Program-made: the position numbers and the translations under genes
The notes under the pieces: model-generated
The model's database searches: none
What the model saw: only the letters and a program-made list of their open reading frames with translations
What the model was told of the DNA's origin: nothing
In this document: positions 1-12,133 of the stretch, piece by piece
Layout: each line of letters opens with the position of its first letter
How positions within the stretch are numbered: the first letter of the stretch is position 1
Source: Lithospermum erythrorhizon
Lineage: Eukaryota; Streptophyta; Magnoliopsida; Boraginales; Boraginaceae
Assembly (NCBI GenBank): GCA_019722365.1
Contig: JADFUC010001683.1
Span: forward strand, 1,984,001-2,048,000
DNA length: 64,000 bases
Direction of reading: 5' to 3'

Positions 1-210
1 AGTTCGATTCATTTAATGTAATGCTTAATTATAAACAAACAAAATGTTTTACGTAATAATTAAATAATTAATTACATAAGAATTTAACTAAATAATTATT
101 ACATAAGAAAGAATTAAATAATTAATTTCTTAAAAATGAAATTAAATAATTAATTATATATAAGAATGAATTAAATACTAATTACATAAGAACGAATTAA
201 ATAATGACGG
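1..210. repeat. AT-rich imperfect tandem repeat
   Basis: A unit resembling GAATTAAATAATTAATTACATAA recurs about five times with small changes (near 55, 85, 110, 145 and 190). No coding potential is seen. It lies just downstream of a possible terminal exon on the minus strand. Confidence 0.6.
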
Positions 211-216
211 TAATGG

Positions 217-291
217 CTAAACGCTGCTCCCAAGCAAATTGAGCATCTCCTCGGCAACGACGCGTTCATCTTCCCCGACGCTGTAGCTACA
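217..291 (-). CDS. possible terminal exon of an unidentified minus-strand gene (partial)
   Basis: This short stretch is much richer in G+C than its surroundings. Read on the minus strand it follows a long T tract ending in AG, a good plant 3' splice site, and is open for 24 codons to a TAG at 219-217. The translation begins C-S-Y-S-V-G-E-D-E-R and ends M-L-N-L-L-G-S-S-V, an acidic helical-looking tail. I do not recognise the protein. No upstream exon was found between 300 and 2000, so it may be a pseudogene fragment or chance. Confidence 0.25.
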   Translation of the reverse strand, partial: CSYSVGEDERVVAEEMLNLLGSSV

Positions 292-2132
292 CTAAAAAAA
301 AAAAAATTTGACAAATTAGTATACAATATGTAAATAAATGACGTTATTTCTCAGGGTTGTTAATCGATGTTAAATATTATGAAATTATTGTGATTATGTT
401 ATAAATGTATTAATTGAGATTATCTATTAATTGAGATAGTTATTTGTCAATTATGAATTGACATTATGTCTCTGATATTTCAAATCAAGGTTAAACGCGA
501 TAGCCATTTCATAATGAAATTATTTTGTTGTTAATATTTCAAACTCTCACAGTTAAGAGTTTTCTATCAGGTCATCAGAAACTCAAATATTCGCTTTTCT
601 CTCCATCTTATCTCACTGGTTTGCTTTTTCTCCATCTTATCTCAATTCAAATTACGATCAGAATGAGATGCTGAAAATCATATTAAGCATAAAGATAAAG
701 AAAAGTGTTGTTTAATTTTGTGTTAACTTTCACGCATAAATCTAAGTCAAACAAACCAATTCGCTCCACGCTTGCGTAGTGAGTTTACTTTGTTCCAATG
801 CTTATACGGAAAGAAAAAGCTTCATGGTGTTTTTTGTTCCACGCTTCTAGTTTTGTTTTATCACCCAGTTCTCCATACGGTATGCCTTTCGTGGGTTTCG
901 ATTCATTGCAGTGCCTTATAAAAACATTCCCTCCCTCCTCAAAAAAAAAAAAACCACCTTTTAATATTTTCTTTGTACTCGGCTTTTTTTGTTGCATTTT
1001 TTTTGACGACAACAAACTAAAGAAGCTACTTAACGTTTGTTAATATAATCAAATTAATTTCTACGATTGTTACGTAATAAAATGTAATGTTTCTACGTTT
1101 AATATCTAAGAAATTATTTAACTTTTTTTTGGTTGTTATACAAGCGAATTCGCTTCTTTCATAATAAACATGAGCATAATCCTCGCTTGCTTTCATAATA
1201 AATACGTAGACAAATTCTTTATTTCTTAACTACATTGGAAATAAGGCTCGGCTTCTAGTATTTCAGTAATTTTACCCCTTCATTTTACTGTTTTGATGTG
1301 TATACAGTTCAGATATCCTAGCGTTTACCTTAAATAAAAATTGGTATCACAATGCGTATTAAGAATGAACAGTAAGAACTTTGGCACCAGCTATACTAAA
1401 ATTGACTACATGTTATAATTGTGTTTGTCTGTAACCTAGTTAATATATATTGATAATATTTTACTTGGCTGTATGATTAATTGGTTAGCTATATTAGAGG
1501 CCCTTTATCTTTAAAACAATGTTTAATTTTGAATTTTGATGGTTAACTTGTTAAGTTTTGAATTTAATATTTTTTTTTATACATTATATTACATTTTATA
1601 AAAAAAATTATATCAAGATATATATTTCAACCTAATATATTATCATGATAATGATTCATATCATGAATTATTGCTATCTTCGTTCAAATTGTTACTTGTT
1701 TTTACATGTCATATAGCAGTGTATATAGTACATATATTAGTTGAGCTTGATTCGTGGTGTGTTACATTAAACAAACTTTTCGATATGGGGTGTGACATAT
1801 TACCATGATGAGTTGATTATACACCATATGTTAACCCTTGCTATTTGAGAACAAATTCAGCTGGAGTAGGTAACATTTCCTGTTCTTTTTGTTCTGAAAT
1901 AACGTAGAAAATAAGATTTACCATATTCTAACCAAGTTTATATAAATGTGATTTTTATGACTTGTAAGCAATGTCACGGAGGGAAATAAATGTAGGACCC
2001 CTTACTATATTTGTACCTACTCTTTCTGGATAACTTAGAGAACACACAGGATCCCTCATTTTGTCTCAAATTTGATGATAAATTCCAAATTCAGTGACAA
2101 ATTTTAGTTGTCTGATTCTATACAGATATCAA
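292..2132. other. intergenic region upstream of the GDSL gene
   Basis: AT-rich with many short homopolymer runs. Nothing protein-like is supported. The stretch 780-930 is open on both strands but has no recognisable motif and low-complexity ends, so I do not call a gene. The promoter of the downstream lipase gene should lie in the last few hundred bases. Confidence 0.5.
1939..1946 (+). promoter_or_regulatory. candidate TATA box of the GDSL lipase gene
   Basis: TATATAAA lies 187 bases before the chosen ATG at 2133. This is a normal plant TATA sequence, but the region is AT-rich and the transcription start is unknown. Confidence 0.3.
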
Positions 2133-4049
2133 ATGAATATGGCGCAGACAACATCATCTTTTCTACTTGTAATGACTATGGTTTTACTTAGTGTTTCAGT
2201 TTCAAATTCAATTGACTTCAATTATCCTGCAGTTTTCAACTTTGGAGACTCGAATTCGGATACAGGAGGCCTTGTTGCCTCTAGTCTTGGAAACCTTTTC
2301 CCTCCCAATGGGCAGACTTACTTCAAGAAACCATCCGGCAGGTTCTGTGATGGTCGCCTCATTGTGGATTTCTTGAGTGAGCTTTCCATTTATGGTTCCA
2401 AATTCTTTTATATATTTGCCTACGATTTTCCTACTCCACTCGTTTTGATAATGACACTTCACTGTTATAAAAAGTTGAGCGGAAAAAATCATTACCCTCG
2501 TTTTTTGTTCCCCTGCAGTATTGTTTGGTCATTTACAAAAAAAATGCAAAAGTACCCATGTAGCATATCTTAAATCTTTGGGGTCCAAAAGGAGTTGCGT
2601 ACCCCTTACGCTGTGTATCTTAAATCTTGATTTTGCTATGGCAATAGCAAGTTCTGATTGTATCTCATTCCATAATTTGTTTATGTATGATTCATAGTGG
2701 ATGCAATGGACCTGCCATTTCTGAATCCCTATATGGATGCAATTGGTGCACCAATCTTCAGAAAGGGATGCAACTTTGCTGTGGCTGGCTCCACTGTTCT
2801 ACCAGCAACTGCTACATCAATTAGTCCATTCGCCTTCGGACTTCAAGTGGCTCAGTTCTTCAGATTCAGGGATCGAATAACAGACATTCGAAAGAAAAGT
2901 ATGCTTCCTGTTATTGAAAAAACATTACACCTTATAAGTTATGTTACAGCGAAAACGATTGGACTTGAAGTTATTTTTTGTAGTAACTAATTTGTTGTAA
3001 TCTGAGCTAAACGTTGTTATTTTTCTATCTAATTATCTGCAGGTAGAAAGTATGACAAGTATCTTCCAGCTGCAGATTATTTTCAAAAGGGACTTTACTT
3101 GTTTGACATAGGCCAGAATGATCTTGCTGGTGCCTTCTACTCAAAGACACTTGATCAAATTCTTGCTTCTATTCCGACAATATTATTAGAATTCGAAAAT
3201 GGAATTAAGGTAAGATGACTATAAGTCTGTTAACATTCATGAAGCATCATGAATTTTTCAATCTGTCATACCTAATTTCAGCAACGACGGGAGGGCTGGA
3301 GCGTATCGCTCCAGCTATTGCAAAAGAAGAAATTCATGCTTTTATCGAGTATTTTAGCCCCGCGAGGCAACATTTTTGCTCCACCGTGGGGTATTTATGG
3401 TTTGTTCCTTTTCCCTTCAGAAATTGTATGATGGAGGTGCAAGAAGCTTTTGGATTCATAACACTGGTCCTCTTGGTTGTTTGCCTCAAAATATAGCTAA
3501 ATTTGGAACTGACCCATCAAAGCTTGATGAGTTAGGGTGTGTGAGCTCACATAATCAAGCTGCCAGACTTTTCAATCTGCAGTTACATGCACTGTGTAAG
3601 AAATTACAAGGCCAATATACAGACTCAAATGTCACATATGTTGATATCTTCACAATCAAGTCGAATCTCATTGCAAACTATTCAAGCAATGGTAAGCATG
3701 CATTGTTGCGATTTTATATAAACATTATGGTTTTACGCATAACATCATAGCATCAAGGTTAAATGGTTACCTTGCAGGGTTTGAACAACCGATAATGGCT
3801 TGCTGTGGTTCCGGAGGCCCTCCTCTGAACTACGACAGTCGACTCTCCTGTGGCGAAACAAAGATAATTAATGGAAGCCCTATTACAGCCAAGGGATGCA
3901 ATGATAGCACAGAGTATGTAAGCTGGGATGGAATTCATTATACAGAAGCTGCCAACCAATATGTTTCATCTCAAATTCTGTCAGGAAAATATTCAGATCC
4001 ACCTTTTTCTGATAAGATGCCTTCTCTTCTTAAGCACAAAAAAGAATAA
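2133..4049 (+). CDS. GDSL esterase/lipase, secreted, 5 exons, 384 aa
   Basis: Exons 2133-2376, 2698-2898, 3043-3209, 3421-3691 and 3778-4049 join to 1155 nt with every junction GT..AG. The start gives a hydrophobic signal peptide (residues about 5-25), pointing to secretion into the apoplast or endomembranes. SGNH/GDSL blocks are all present: GDSNSDTGG with nucleophile Ser40 (block I), GQND at 172-175 (oxyanion hole, block III), and D345-G-I-H348 completing the triad (block V). Conserved Cys pairs and a Gly-Pro-Leu-Gly-Cys block are also visible. The 384-aa length is typical for the family. It is closest to the group once called alpha-fucosidase/early-nodulin-like (Arabidopsis At1g54790/At3g05180 type), by recognition only. 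Natural substrate is unknown; these enzymes hydrolyse acyl or acetyl esters. The next gene is convergent, 0.7 kb away. Confidence 0.95.
3296..3314. repeat. perfect hairpin inside intron 3 of the GDSL gene
   Basis: CTGGAGCG-TAT-CGCTCCAG is a perfect 8-bp inverted repeat with a 3-base loop. It sits in an unusually G+C-rich block (about 3283-3400) within intron 3 (3210-3420), unlike the AT-rich introns around it. The block may be a small insertion of unknown origin. Confidence 0.6.
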
Positions 4050-4731
4050 GAGAAAATCATAGTGTAATGCATTCTCAGAATGTCTAATTGCTAATTAAGT
4101 CATAACAGAAGATCTTGCTAACATATTGTTTCTGCATACGTTCTGTATAATCAATTATGCCATTGATTCTTCATTTATAATTAGACCTCAAATATATATC
4201 TTATACTCATGTTACAATGAACTTAAATGTTACTCCGTATTACTGTAATTACTCTAATTTTTGTTAAACAATCTTATAACTGAGAACAAGAATGAAGGGT
4301 AAATTCATACAATAAGCTCCAACCATCCACCACCAGCATATGAAGGATCTTCATACTAAAAAAGACTGAAATTTTAATAGCATGAGCATAACTTTCACCT
4401 AAAATGTACAGTTCATATTTTGCTGAAACCTTACTATATTGCCAAATTATTACATTAGAAGTTAATGAATGTTCACTATATTTCTTTCCCACTATATGCT
4501 CAAAACATATTGGTGGATCAACTATATCCACATACAACTCTATATATGTGACTTCGCCACAGAAGCATGAAAATTTAAGTTTATCTCGCCAGCCCTTGTT
4601 ATCATTTAGATACTGAATCTCAGCTGCTCTGCACGGTTGTTCCACAAAAAAGACTTCAACCACTTCATTCATATGGTTATGCATGTCAGACATGTGAGCA
4701 TTAAAGAATAGATATCAGGTCTTCCAATTTT
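4050..4731. other. intergenic region between convergent genes
   Basis: This 0.7-kb AT-rich gap should contain the 3' untranslated regions and polyadenylation sites of the lipase gene (+) and the aspartic protease gene (-). An open frame on the minus strand at 4274-4693 gives no recognisable protein and is probably chance within the 3' region. Confidence 0.5.
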
Positions 4732-7700
4732 TCATAGCGGCTGTAGTTCTTGCTCGGGGGCTGCACCATCTGCAGCATCAACAGGCTTGTATGAAGTCAG
4801 TGATTGCTGTTGGTGTCGCCTCCAAGCATACCATCCTCCACAAGCGAATAATCCAAGAACTAACATAGCAAAAACTGATCCCAGTACAACTACAGTATGT
4901 TGCTGCCACCAGGTCCTGGTTCATTCAAGCAAGAAATATAAGAACAAGCAAAGGAAACGGAAATTGCTTATGTTCAGAACTAGATTTCCTAATTTGTTCA
5001 GTTCTTTTAATTGGTCCATCAGATACAAGTTGTCAGATCCAACCGTCAAAATCCAATGGCTGGAATTAGTCGGTAATGGTTCAGGATAAAAAAAATACCG
5101 AACCAACGAAATTTCCATCAAAGTAGCACATATTGGTCTGAACGAGCCAGCCAGCAAGCTGGTTAATAGGCTATTATTTGAATTTGAACTGGAGAGTATT
5201 GACAGCGCATTTGATGTGAAAAGCACAGGCTGGGATATCCTCCAATTAATGCTCATGACTAGCCAGCCAAACAAAACAAAAGCGAAAATAATAGAATGGA
5301 CATGATGAAGGCAATAACAGGAGGAAGAAACACAATAAAAGAAAAGAAACATGTAACGGAGCAATTGAAGAAACGTTAAGGGCCAAGTCCTACCGTTTTG
5401 GTGTTAATTCTACATTCCATTCAACCAATTTGTAACTTCCAAATTTTTCAGGAAGATGCACTTTTTGTTCAGCCAACCGAGCAATAATATCCTACAATAT
5501 ACATTTCAGAGAAAAACAAACATACAAATTAGAAACTTATTAGTGAGGGAAGAAAAAGAAAAAAAGAAGAAATTATCCTAGCACAAGAGGCAGCATCACC
5601 GTTGCAGTGGCATTAGACATATAACCGGAAGATCCAGCTGGGGAAACAGACCATTTTAGAAGCGTGCCGTTTCCATCAGAAATGAAGTTCACTAAGTGCA
5701 CCTGCAAATCATATACAAGATATTAAGAAACAGGAGGAAAAATCAGATAACCACTACACTGGCAAATGTGGGAATGAGGAAGCAATATCGCATGATTTAA
5801 GGATGTATCGCCCACCATATGTGTGCACAAACAACAGAGAATGGTCTCTTCAAGAACTACTAGTTTAAAAAATCGACCCACCTGATATGCTTTGGCATCT
5901 AGTTCCTTTGAAATCGCATCAGTAAGTTCAGAGATGTGCGGCTCCAGACTTGTAATATTGATGTTTAATGAAATGGAGAATATAATGCGCCCTATACTCT
6001 TTTCACCTGCACATATAATAAAGACAACATCACCAGACCAATTACTTTTCTTAGTGAATCTTAAAAGGCTACTGCAGAAGTAGTTATCAGTTGTATAGCA
6101 CACATGTCGATTTACACAACAAGGTCACAATATCCTTGTCTGGAAGAACTTCATTGACATACATAACTTTGATTTAAAACCAAATTTTCATGTTAATTAA
6201 GTTCATTAAAAATGCTAACATTTAATATAGTTTTATCCAAATGTTTTCCAACAGATTAAAATAATCGAGTTCAAACTTGAAAATGTCAAAGTTATGTATG
6301 TCAATGAAGCAGTACTATTTATTTGACATGCCGACCCCTTTAAACACTACTAACCATGTACCTATCAAACATAACGTAACAAGCATCAAGTGAATGGCAA
6401 AAAAGTAAGACAACAACATCCCTGGATATATGGTGTTTCATGGAATGATGTAACTATATAGGGTCAGTGCATAATACTTCTATTTGATAGATGCAATAAA
6501 GTATACCGGAAGCGTTGGTCACTGCAGGTCCACTTGGTGCCACTGTTGGAGAAATACCAGCAGTGGAATTTGGCTTCTCCGAACCTGCAGATATTGGTGG
6601 GGATGCATCCGATAGTTGGAGCCTTTGCCATAGCTCAGAACAATTTGTTTTCCAGAATCCAATCTTATCTTTTTCACGGTCATATGTTACTAAAGTATTA
6701 CGAACTACAATTCCTGGTATAAAATTCCATAAAATACATACATGAAGATGAAAGCGTGATTTAGTCACAAACTCACAATAACACGTGAAATCACCAAAGA
6801 TAAAATAGAGAATTAGATACCTCCAAGGAGAGTGGTTGGATCTTTGCCATTCTGAAACACTCCCAAGCAGTATGCACCACTCTCTTTTGCATGCTTAACG
6901 TCCAATATGAGAACATAAATAGAGAATATTAAAATGAATAGATTTGATATGTGAAACATGCAAATCAAGTGAGAGGACTCAAAGCTGCAAGCATGTTAAG
7001 AACTTCAATTAACCTCTTACCCTGAACAAATAATTTTCTGGAGAAAGGGTTAACTTTTGTTTATTGCCAAATACCATATCGACTGTTGGAAAGGTTTTTG
7101 AAAGTTCTGAAACTAATTTTAGCTAAGGAAAACCAGCATTACATGAGATGAGATGATATATTTGCTATAGAAACTCTAGACATAAACGACTTTACCTTCC
7201 AGCACCAGAAGATAGTATTTATGTAATTCTGTCAGACCTGGTATCTGTTTGTGGCCTTGGAGTTCTTCAATTACCTGTGAGGAAATAATTGAAAACAGAA
7301 TTATTAGCATCCAGAGAAACGAAACATAACAGATAGGGAACTCAATTTGCAGTATTTTTCTCCATAATTTAAGGCAATACTAAATCTGACTGTTATTTTT
7401 CTATATAACGTTTAGCAGCAGTCAGTACAAAGTTTAGGCTGTACAGATTAAGATAACAATATAAACATTTCTTTTTCTGAAACTTAAAGTATTTACATTA
7501 TAGTCATTCAACTTCGACAGAAAGTAATCACTCCATTTAAATGCCAATCAAGATTGAAAAGAAAATTAACCCAATTGACAATGCACTACTGTGAAACTAA
7601 TCAATTCATGATACAGAGTCTCGAGTAGGAAAGATTGTTACAAACAAAGAATCTGAAATTAATAAAAAGTTAATACTGTGGGTAGAAGAGATGAGATGAA

Positions 7701-10623
7701 GGGTCAAATGTAAGGATAAAAGTTGAACAGCTGAGCAAATAAGATGAAAGGCAAGGACCTTGTAAGTTAGAGTGTTAGACTCTTCACCAACAAATTCAAC
7801 ATCTAAACCCAATAGCTTTGGACAATTATGGACAAAGAAACCAACTAACGTACTAATTGTTGTCCATTTTTAATTGATTCCATAATAATAATCACAATAA
7901 CATACGATAAATTTACAGAAGTCGTAATATCCTGTATATTTATATATCACTGCAGTAAGTGACTGGAGGCTCAAAATATTCAACTCTCTCCCTTGGTCTC
8001 AAATTCCCGGAAATCATATCAGCTAACAAGTAGAATGAATATGCTTTGAGAGTATGCACTCTCAGTCATGTGGAAGGTGATTCAAGTCATTCAGTGCAAC
8101 ATCGGAGTGGACGCAATTTCCCCCCAAACAAAAACAAAAACAAAGAAGGAAAACAATAACAGATACTTTATCATGCAACATCTTATCATTAAATCTTACC
8201 GCATCCTTAAATGCTAGAAAAGCAGCTTCCGGAAGGTATGCATAAGTGGTTCCGCTATCTAACACAGTTCCGTGTTTACCATTAAAGACTTGCGGACTCA
8301 ATGACAACATCTTCCCAGCAACATGCAACTCCTTCAGTTCAATGTTGTAATATGGACTGTTGAAATCCCAAAACTAGAGTAAATGTGTGAGATGTAACAA
8401 GGGAATATGTTAGGAAGAAACCTAATGTTTGTCACTCAAAGCAACATATTCTCCCAAAGCATACCTGCGACCAGGATCAGACTTGGCAAAAACCATATCT
8501 GCAGGGGGTGAAAGCCCACCAAGAATCATAGCACCACCACCAACGTCCATTCCACCATAGCATAAGGAGAATGAATCATTTATTACTTTTTTATCAACAA
8601 GTTGATCCACAATACTGAGATCTCCACGCCCCAATCCCATAATGCCATCAGCATGTTGACTATAGAGATCCCCTGTTTCCATATTTTCACAACCAAATAC
8701 AGCTCTTTGGGGGACAAGTTCACTTAGATTTCCAAATGACACGATGTCCTCACCAAGGACACCACTGCTAGAACTCATTTCAGCATATTGTCTTTCATAA
8801 ATACAATATTCTCTTTCGCTATCGCAGGTGCAATCAACATTGCATTTCACAGCATGGTATGTACTGGACTCGTCAGGCTGAAACTTGGGATCCTGATGTA
8901 ATGAGTACTAGCTAAGATTAATGGAGTATATCCACCCAGTAAAAGAGTACACATGTAGGTATGTATGCACATAAGGTAACAAAAATAAGTAAAGAGCTCG
9001 TGTAGTAGAGATTTCTAGTTGCACCGCCATCAAAAATATTAGAAAAGTTTCATAACAAGTGAAAGACTATAGTAAAGACAAAGCTTCATAACATTACCAA
9101 AATAATAATCGGAAAATGGAAAGCAGTAGTGTAGATTAACAGATAAGCGAGAGACATAGGGAACAATGGCTTCCATGTACGTAAGCCCCTTCCACTCCAC
9201 CATGGTGTATTAACAGTTTTCTTTCCTCATCTAGTAAATAGAAAGAATCCAATGGACATGATTACCAAAATTCTTCATGATGGAAACCAGAAAATTTGAA
9301 ATTATTATAATGCTAATTCATCACTACTTACAAAGCTACGAATTGAACACTAAAATAAAGAAATATTAGGAACCACGAAACTGTTTAGAACTCAAGTTTC
9401 AATATATGAACTCATGGAACTCACATTTTTAAGCATAATACACAACATTCTACATACTCAAACATAACTATCCACAACTAGATGAAGTCTTCATTTTGAA
9501 ACACTTAAAAAAAACTTAAATTTGATTATAAATTAGCTGACCTGATGCCTACCGCACTGTTGGCAAGTAGCACACGGCACATAAGTGACTGTACTCCCCG
9601 TGTCAACAATCAAAGCAAACATCTGTGGTGGTGTTCCGATCCAAAGCCGCGTTGTATAATATCTACACCATAAAAAACAATCCAACCCATATATAGAAAG
9701 TTAAGCAATCATCATTACAATCACTATCTCCATCACTATAAGATTGTCTAGTTTTCTTTTCAATGATCAAAATAAACAAGCTTTGCATCCTCAATGGAGA
9801 CATATAACTCAATTTGAATCCAATTATCATCTTAGTAATCAAAATTCAAAACTAGACAATTTATTCCATACATTGTATAATATAAAATAAAAAAAATAAG
9901 AACTTTTAACACTGAAAAACCTCTCCAGCTCAATTGATCCAACAAATGGAAACAAAACTCATCCAACCACCCAAAAAAAATGAAAAGGATCCCAAAAAAA
10001 AAATCCTCGGATTACAATCATAAGAACGAAATCAACGAAAAGGGTTTTTACCAATAACATACAAGATCATATATACAAAGTCCAGCTATTACCATTACAA
10101 TGTACACAGAACACAGTAAAAGTCAACCGATCGAGAAAAAAACAATTACTTCAAATTCCAATCATATTAACCAGATCAACGAAAAGGGTTTTTACATATA
10201 ACATAGGAGATCATATATACACAGTTCAGCTATCACCATTACAATGTACACAAAATACAAAGTCAAAGTCAACGAATAAAAAACACAAAAGTCAACGGAT
10301 CGAAAAAAAACAATTACTTAAAATTCCAATCATAATAATTATATTAACGAAAAGGGTATTTACCCGTTACGTAGAAGATCATCATGGAGAGTCATACGAG
10401 CATTTGGGAGGCTTTTTCCGGATTGAAGAAAACGTCTGGAGGAGTTTTTGTGAGGGTAGTGATATAGAGGGAAGATCATGGTGGTGGATATAGTGTTGAC
10501 ATAGTAGCTGTTTTCTACTACGTCGGCGGAGGAGGTGGTGGCGCCGCCGTGAGGAGTGAGATTAGTGGTGGTGGTGAGTACGAGGAAGAAAGAGACAAGA
10601 CAGTGGTACAACGTTGGTGTCAT
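4732..10623 (-). CDS. membrane-anchored aspartic protease (family A1), 12 exons, 641 aa
   Basis: Minus-strand exons: 10364-10623, 9542-9662, 8465-8892, 8200-8356, 7196-7274, 7021-7112, 6821-6893, 6507-6713, 5882-6006, 5600-5701, 5394-5491, 4732-4915 (1926 nt). The N-terminus is a signal peptide. Catalytic aspartates lie in D107TGS and D303SGT. A plant-specific cysteine-rich segment follows the first motif. The last exon encodes a transmembrane helix (about 588-613) and a short cytosolic tail ending E-L-Q-P-L. Architecture and length match plant aspartic proteases of the Arabidopsis At3g50050 type. It should cleave proteins in the secretory pathway or at the cell surface; substrates are unknown. 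Exon 5 is odd: the conserved D-I-C-F-x-G-A-G region is read in the wrong frame, and the frame is regained only with the acceptor at 7113. The protein is thus full-length but locally altered and lacks one normally paired cysteine. Confidence 0.9.
10031..10370. repeat. tandem duplication around the exon 1 splice donor of the aspartic protease gene
   Basis: A block containing AACGAAAAGGGTTTTTAC, then GATCATATATACA and CCATTACAATGTACAC, occurs at about 10031 and again at about 10174. A third, partial copy at about 10343 overlaps the real donor (GT at 10363-10362, minus strand). Intron 1 has therefore grown by local duplication, leaving two decoy donor-like sites. Confidence 0.8.
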
Positions 10624-11550
10624 TGTGATGCGTTAGAGAAATGTGACATCTATTTTGGGACATATAGGTATATAGGTTGGAGGTCTGGATATCACTTACG
10701 CTATAAGCCATGTGTAGCAGAAATGTGTTTTTTAAGTGCCAATTTACCTTTCATTAATATTTTATTCATTAACGATTCATTTATACATTTACTATATTTT
10801 TCAATTATTTATAAGTACATAAATTAAAAATAAAAATTAGCTTAAAATTCAAAATTGAAAAATCAATAATAATTAATCAAACTATATCATCTATTGACCG
10901 ATAATTTAATAATAAAAAGAGACGTGAAAGACATCGGAATATATAATTACAATTTTCCATTCTAAAAAGACAAAGAATTTAAACAAAAAAATTCCACAAG
11001 AAAGACGCGTTTACCTGACCGAGTATAAATTATACTATTTTAATTTTATTTCCGAACATTTTAAGAAGGATATTTATCAAAAAATCATTAATCGCCAATT
11101 ACATGTGTTCTCATATTTAACGTTTAGGTAATCTGTATCAATATGCTTAATGAATTTTGGTACACATATACTAATTAAGTGTGTCAAATAACTTTGGTAC
11201 ATTTTCGTTTGAATTTTTTCTTAATCGTCTCTATCTGTAATTAAGACATTTTAATAATGTATAATTTTTTATATTGAAATTGATATATTTTAAATATCAA
11301 TGAATCAGGACATTAATGAATCACACTGCCCTCGTTTTTTTTCTTTAATGAAGCAAAAGTTCTAGTATTCCATTTCGACCAAAAAACAAATATTTATGGG
11401 CCAATAACATAAAACATCTTCACGTTCGTTAATTTGTCTCATTAGATTATCCTATTGAAGTTCCAAAAAATTTGACCCTGTGAATTTTAAGAGTTAAATT
11501 AGGTTTTTTTCAAATTTTCATAGGGGTTTTTTTTGTCATTTCATAAATAA

Positions 11551-11690
11551 TAAAATAAAGAATAAATCAACACCCACGCCACAATTTAAAAATTATGATT
11601 GGTCTGAAAAATTTGTATACTAAAATAAAGAATAAATCAACACCCACTCCATAATTTAAAAATTATGTTCGGTCTAAAAAATTTGTAGGT
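11551..11690. repeat. two-copy 70-bp tandem duplication
   Basis: TAAAATAAAGAATAAATCAA starts at 11551 and again at exactly 11621. The two 70-bp units differ at only a few positions, so the duplication is recent. Confidence 0.85.
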
Positions 11691-11931
11691 TAAAACTTCG
11701 ATTTGAACTGAAATGAAGGGTTTTATATTTCTCTGTCTTACTATTATTTCTTTTTCTATATCATATAGACACTATAAAATGAAACGAACACGTTGCAAGA
11801 ATTGCCAAAACAGATGTCCCCTACCTGATCACCATGCATGCATTTCCAATATTGCACTCTTAATTTATGATTCATAGCTCTAACTGATAAACAGTTTGAA
11901 TGTTAAATATCAGCATTCTATATTCTTCATG

Positions 11932-11992
11932 TGGTGTAAGTTCAAGTCATGCAAGTGACAGAATCCTGCTTGTATTAAAATGATTTAAAGAA
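11932..11992 (+). mobile_element. diverged fragment of a SINE-like repeat
   Basis: GTGGTGTAAGTTCAAGTCAT and the following 40 bases align with the 27171-27230 part of the SINE-like element at 27096, sharing the B-box-like GGTTCAA region, GTGAC.GAATC.TGC and a TTTAAAG end. Only the 3' portion is present. Confidence 0.5.
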
Positions 11993-12133
11993 AAATTCAA
12001 ATTCCTAACCAATTGATACACATCCCACATTTAATTTCAAACATTCCAATATTGCAGTCTCAATAACCCTTGAAAAGTATCATAAATTAAACAAATTCAG
12101 AATAAGAAACAAAGAAAAACCAGTGAGGCAAAA

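Larger units (their letters stand above)
10624..12133. other. intergenic region, divergent promoters and small repeats
   Basis: This holds the upstream region of the minus-strand aspartic protease gene (a TATA-like TATATA near 10669 on the minus strand) and that of the SDH2-3-like pseudogene. It contains a 70-bp tandem duplication (11551-11690) and a SINE-like fragment near 11932. No gene is seen. Confidence 0.5.

Noticed and set aside
785..1043. Overlapping open frames on both strands
   Set aside because: Homopolymer-rich ends, no domain and no splice context; treated as chance or repeat.
4274..4693. 139-codon minus-strand open frame
   Set aside because: Lies just beyond the stop of the aspartic protease gene; no recognisable motif, probably 3' untranslated region.
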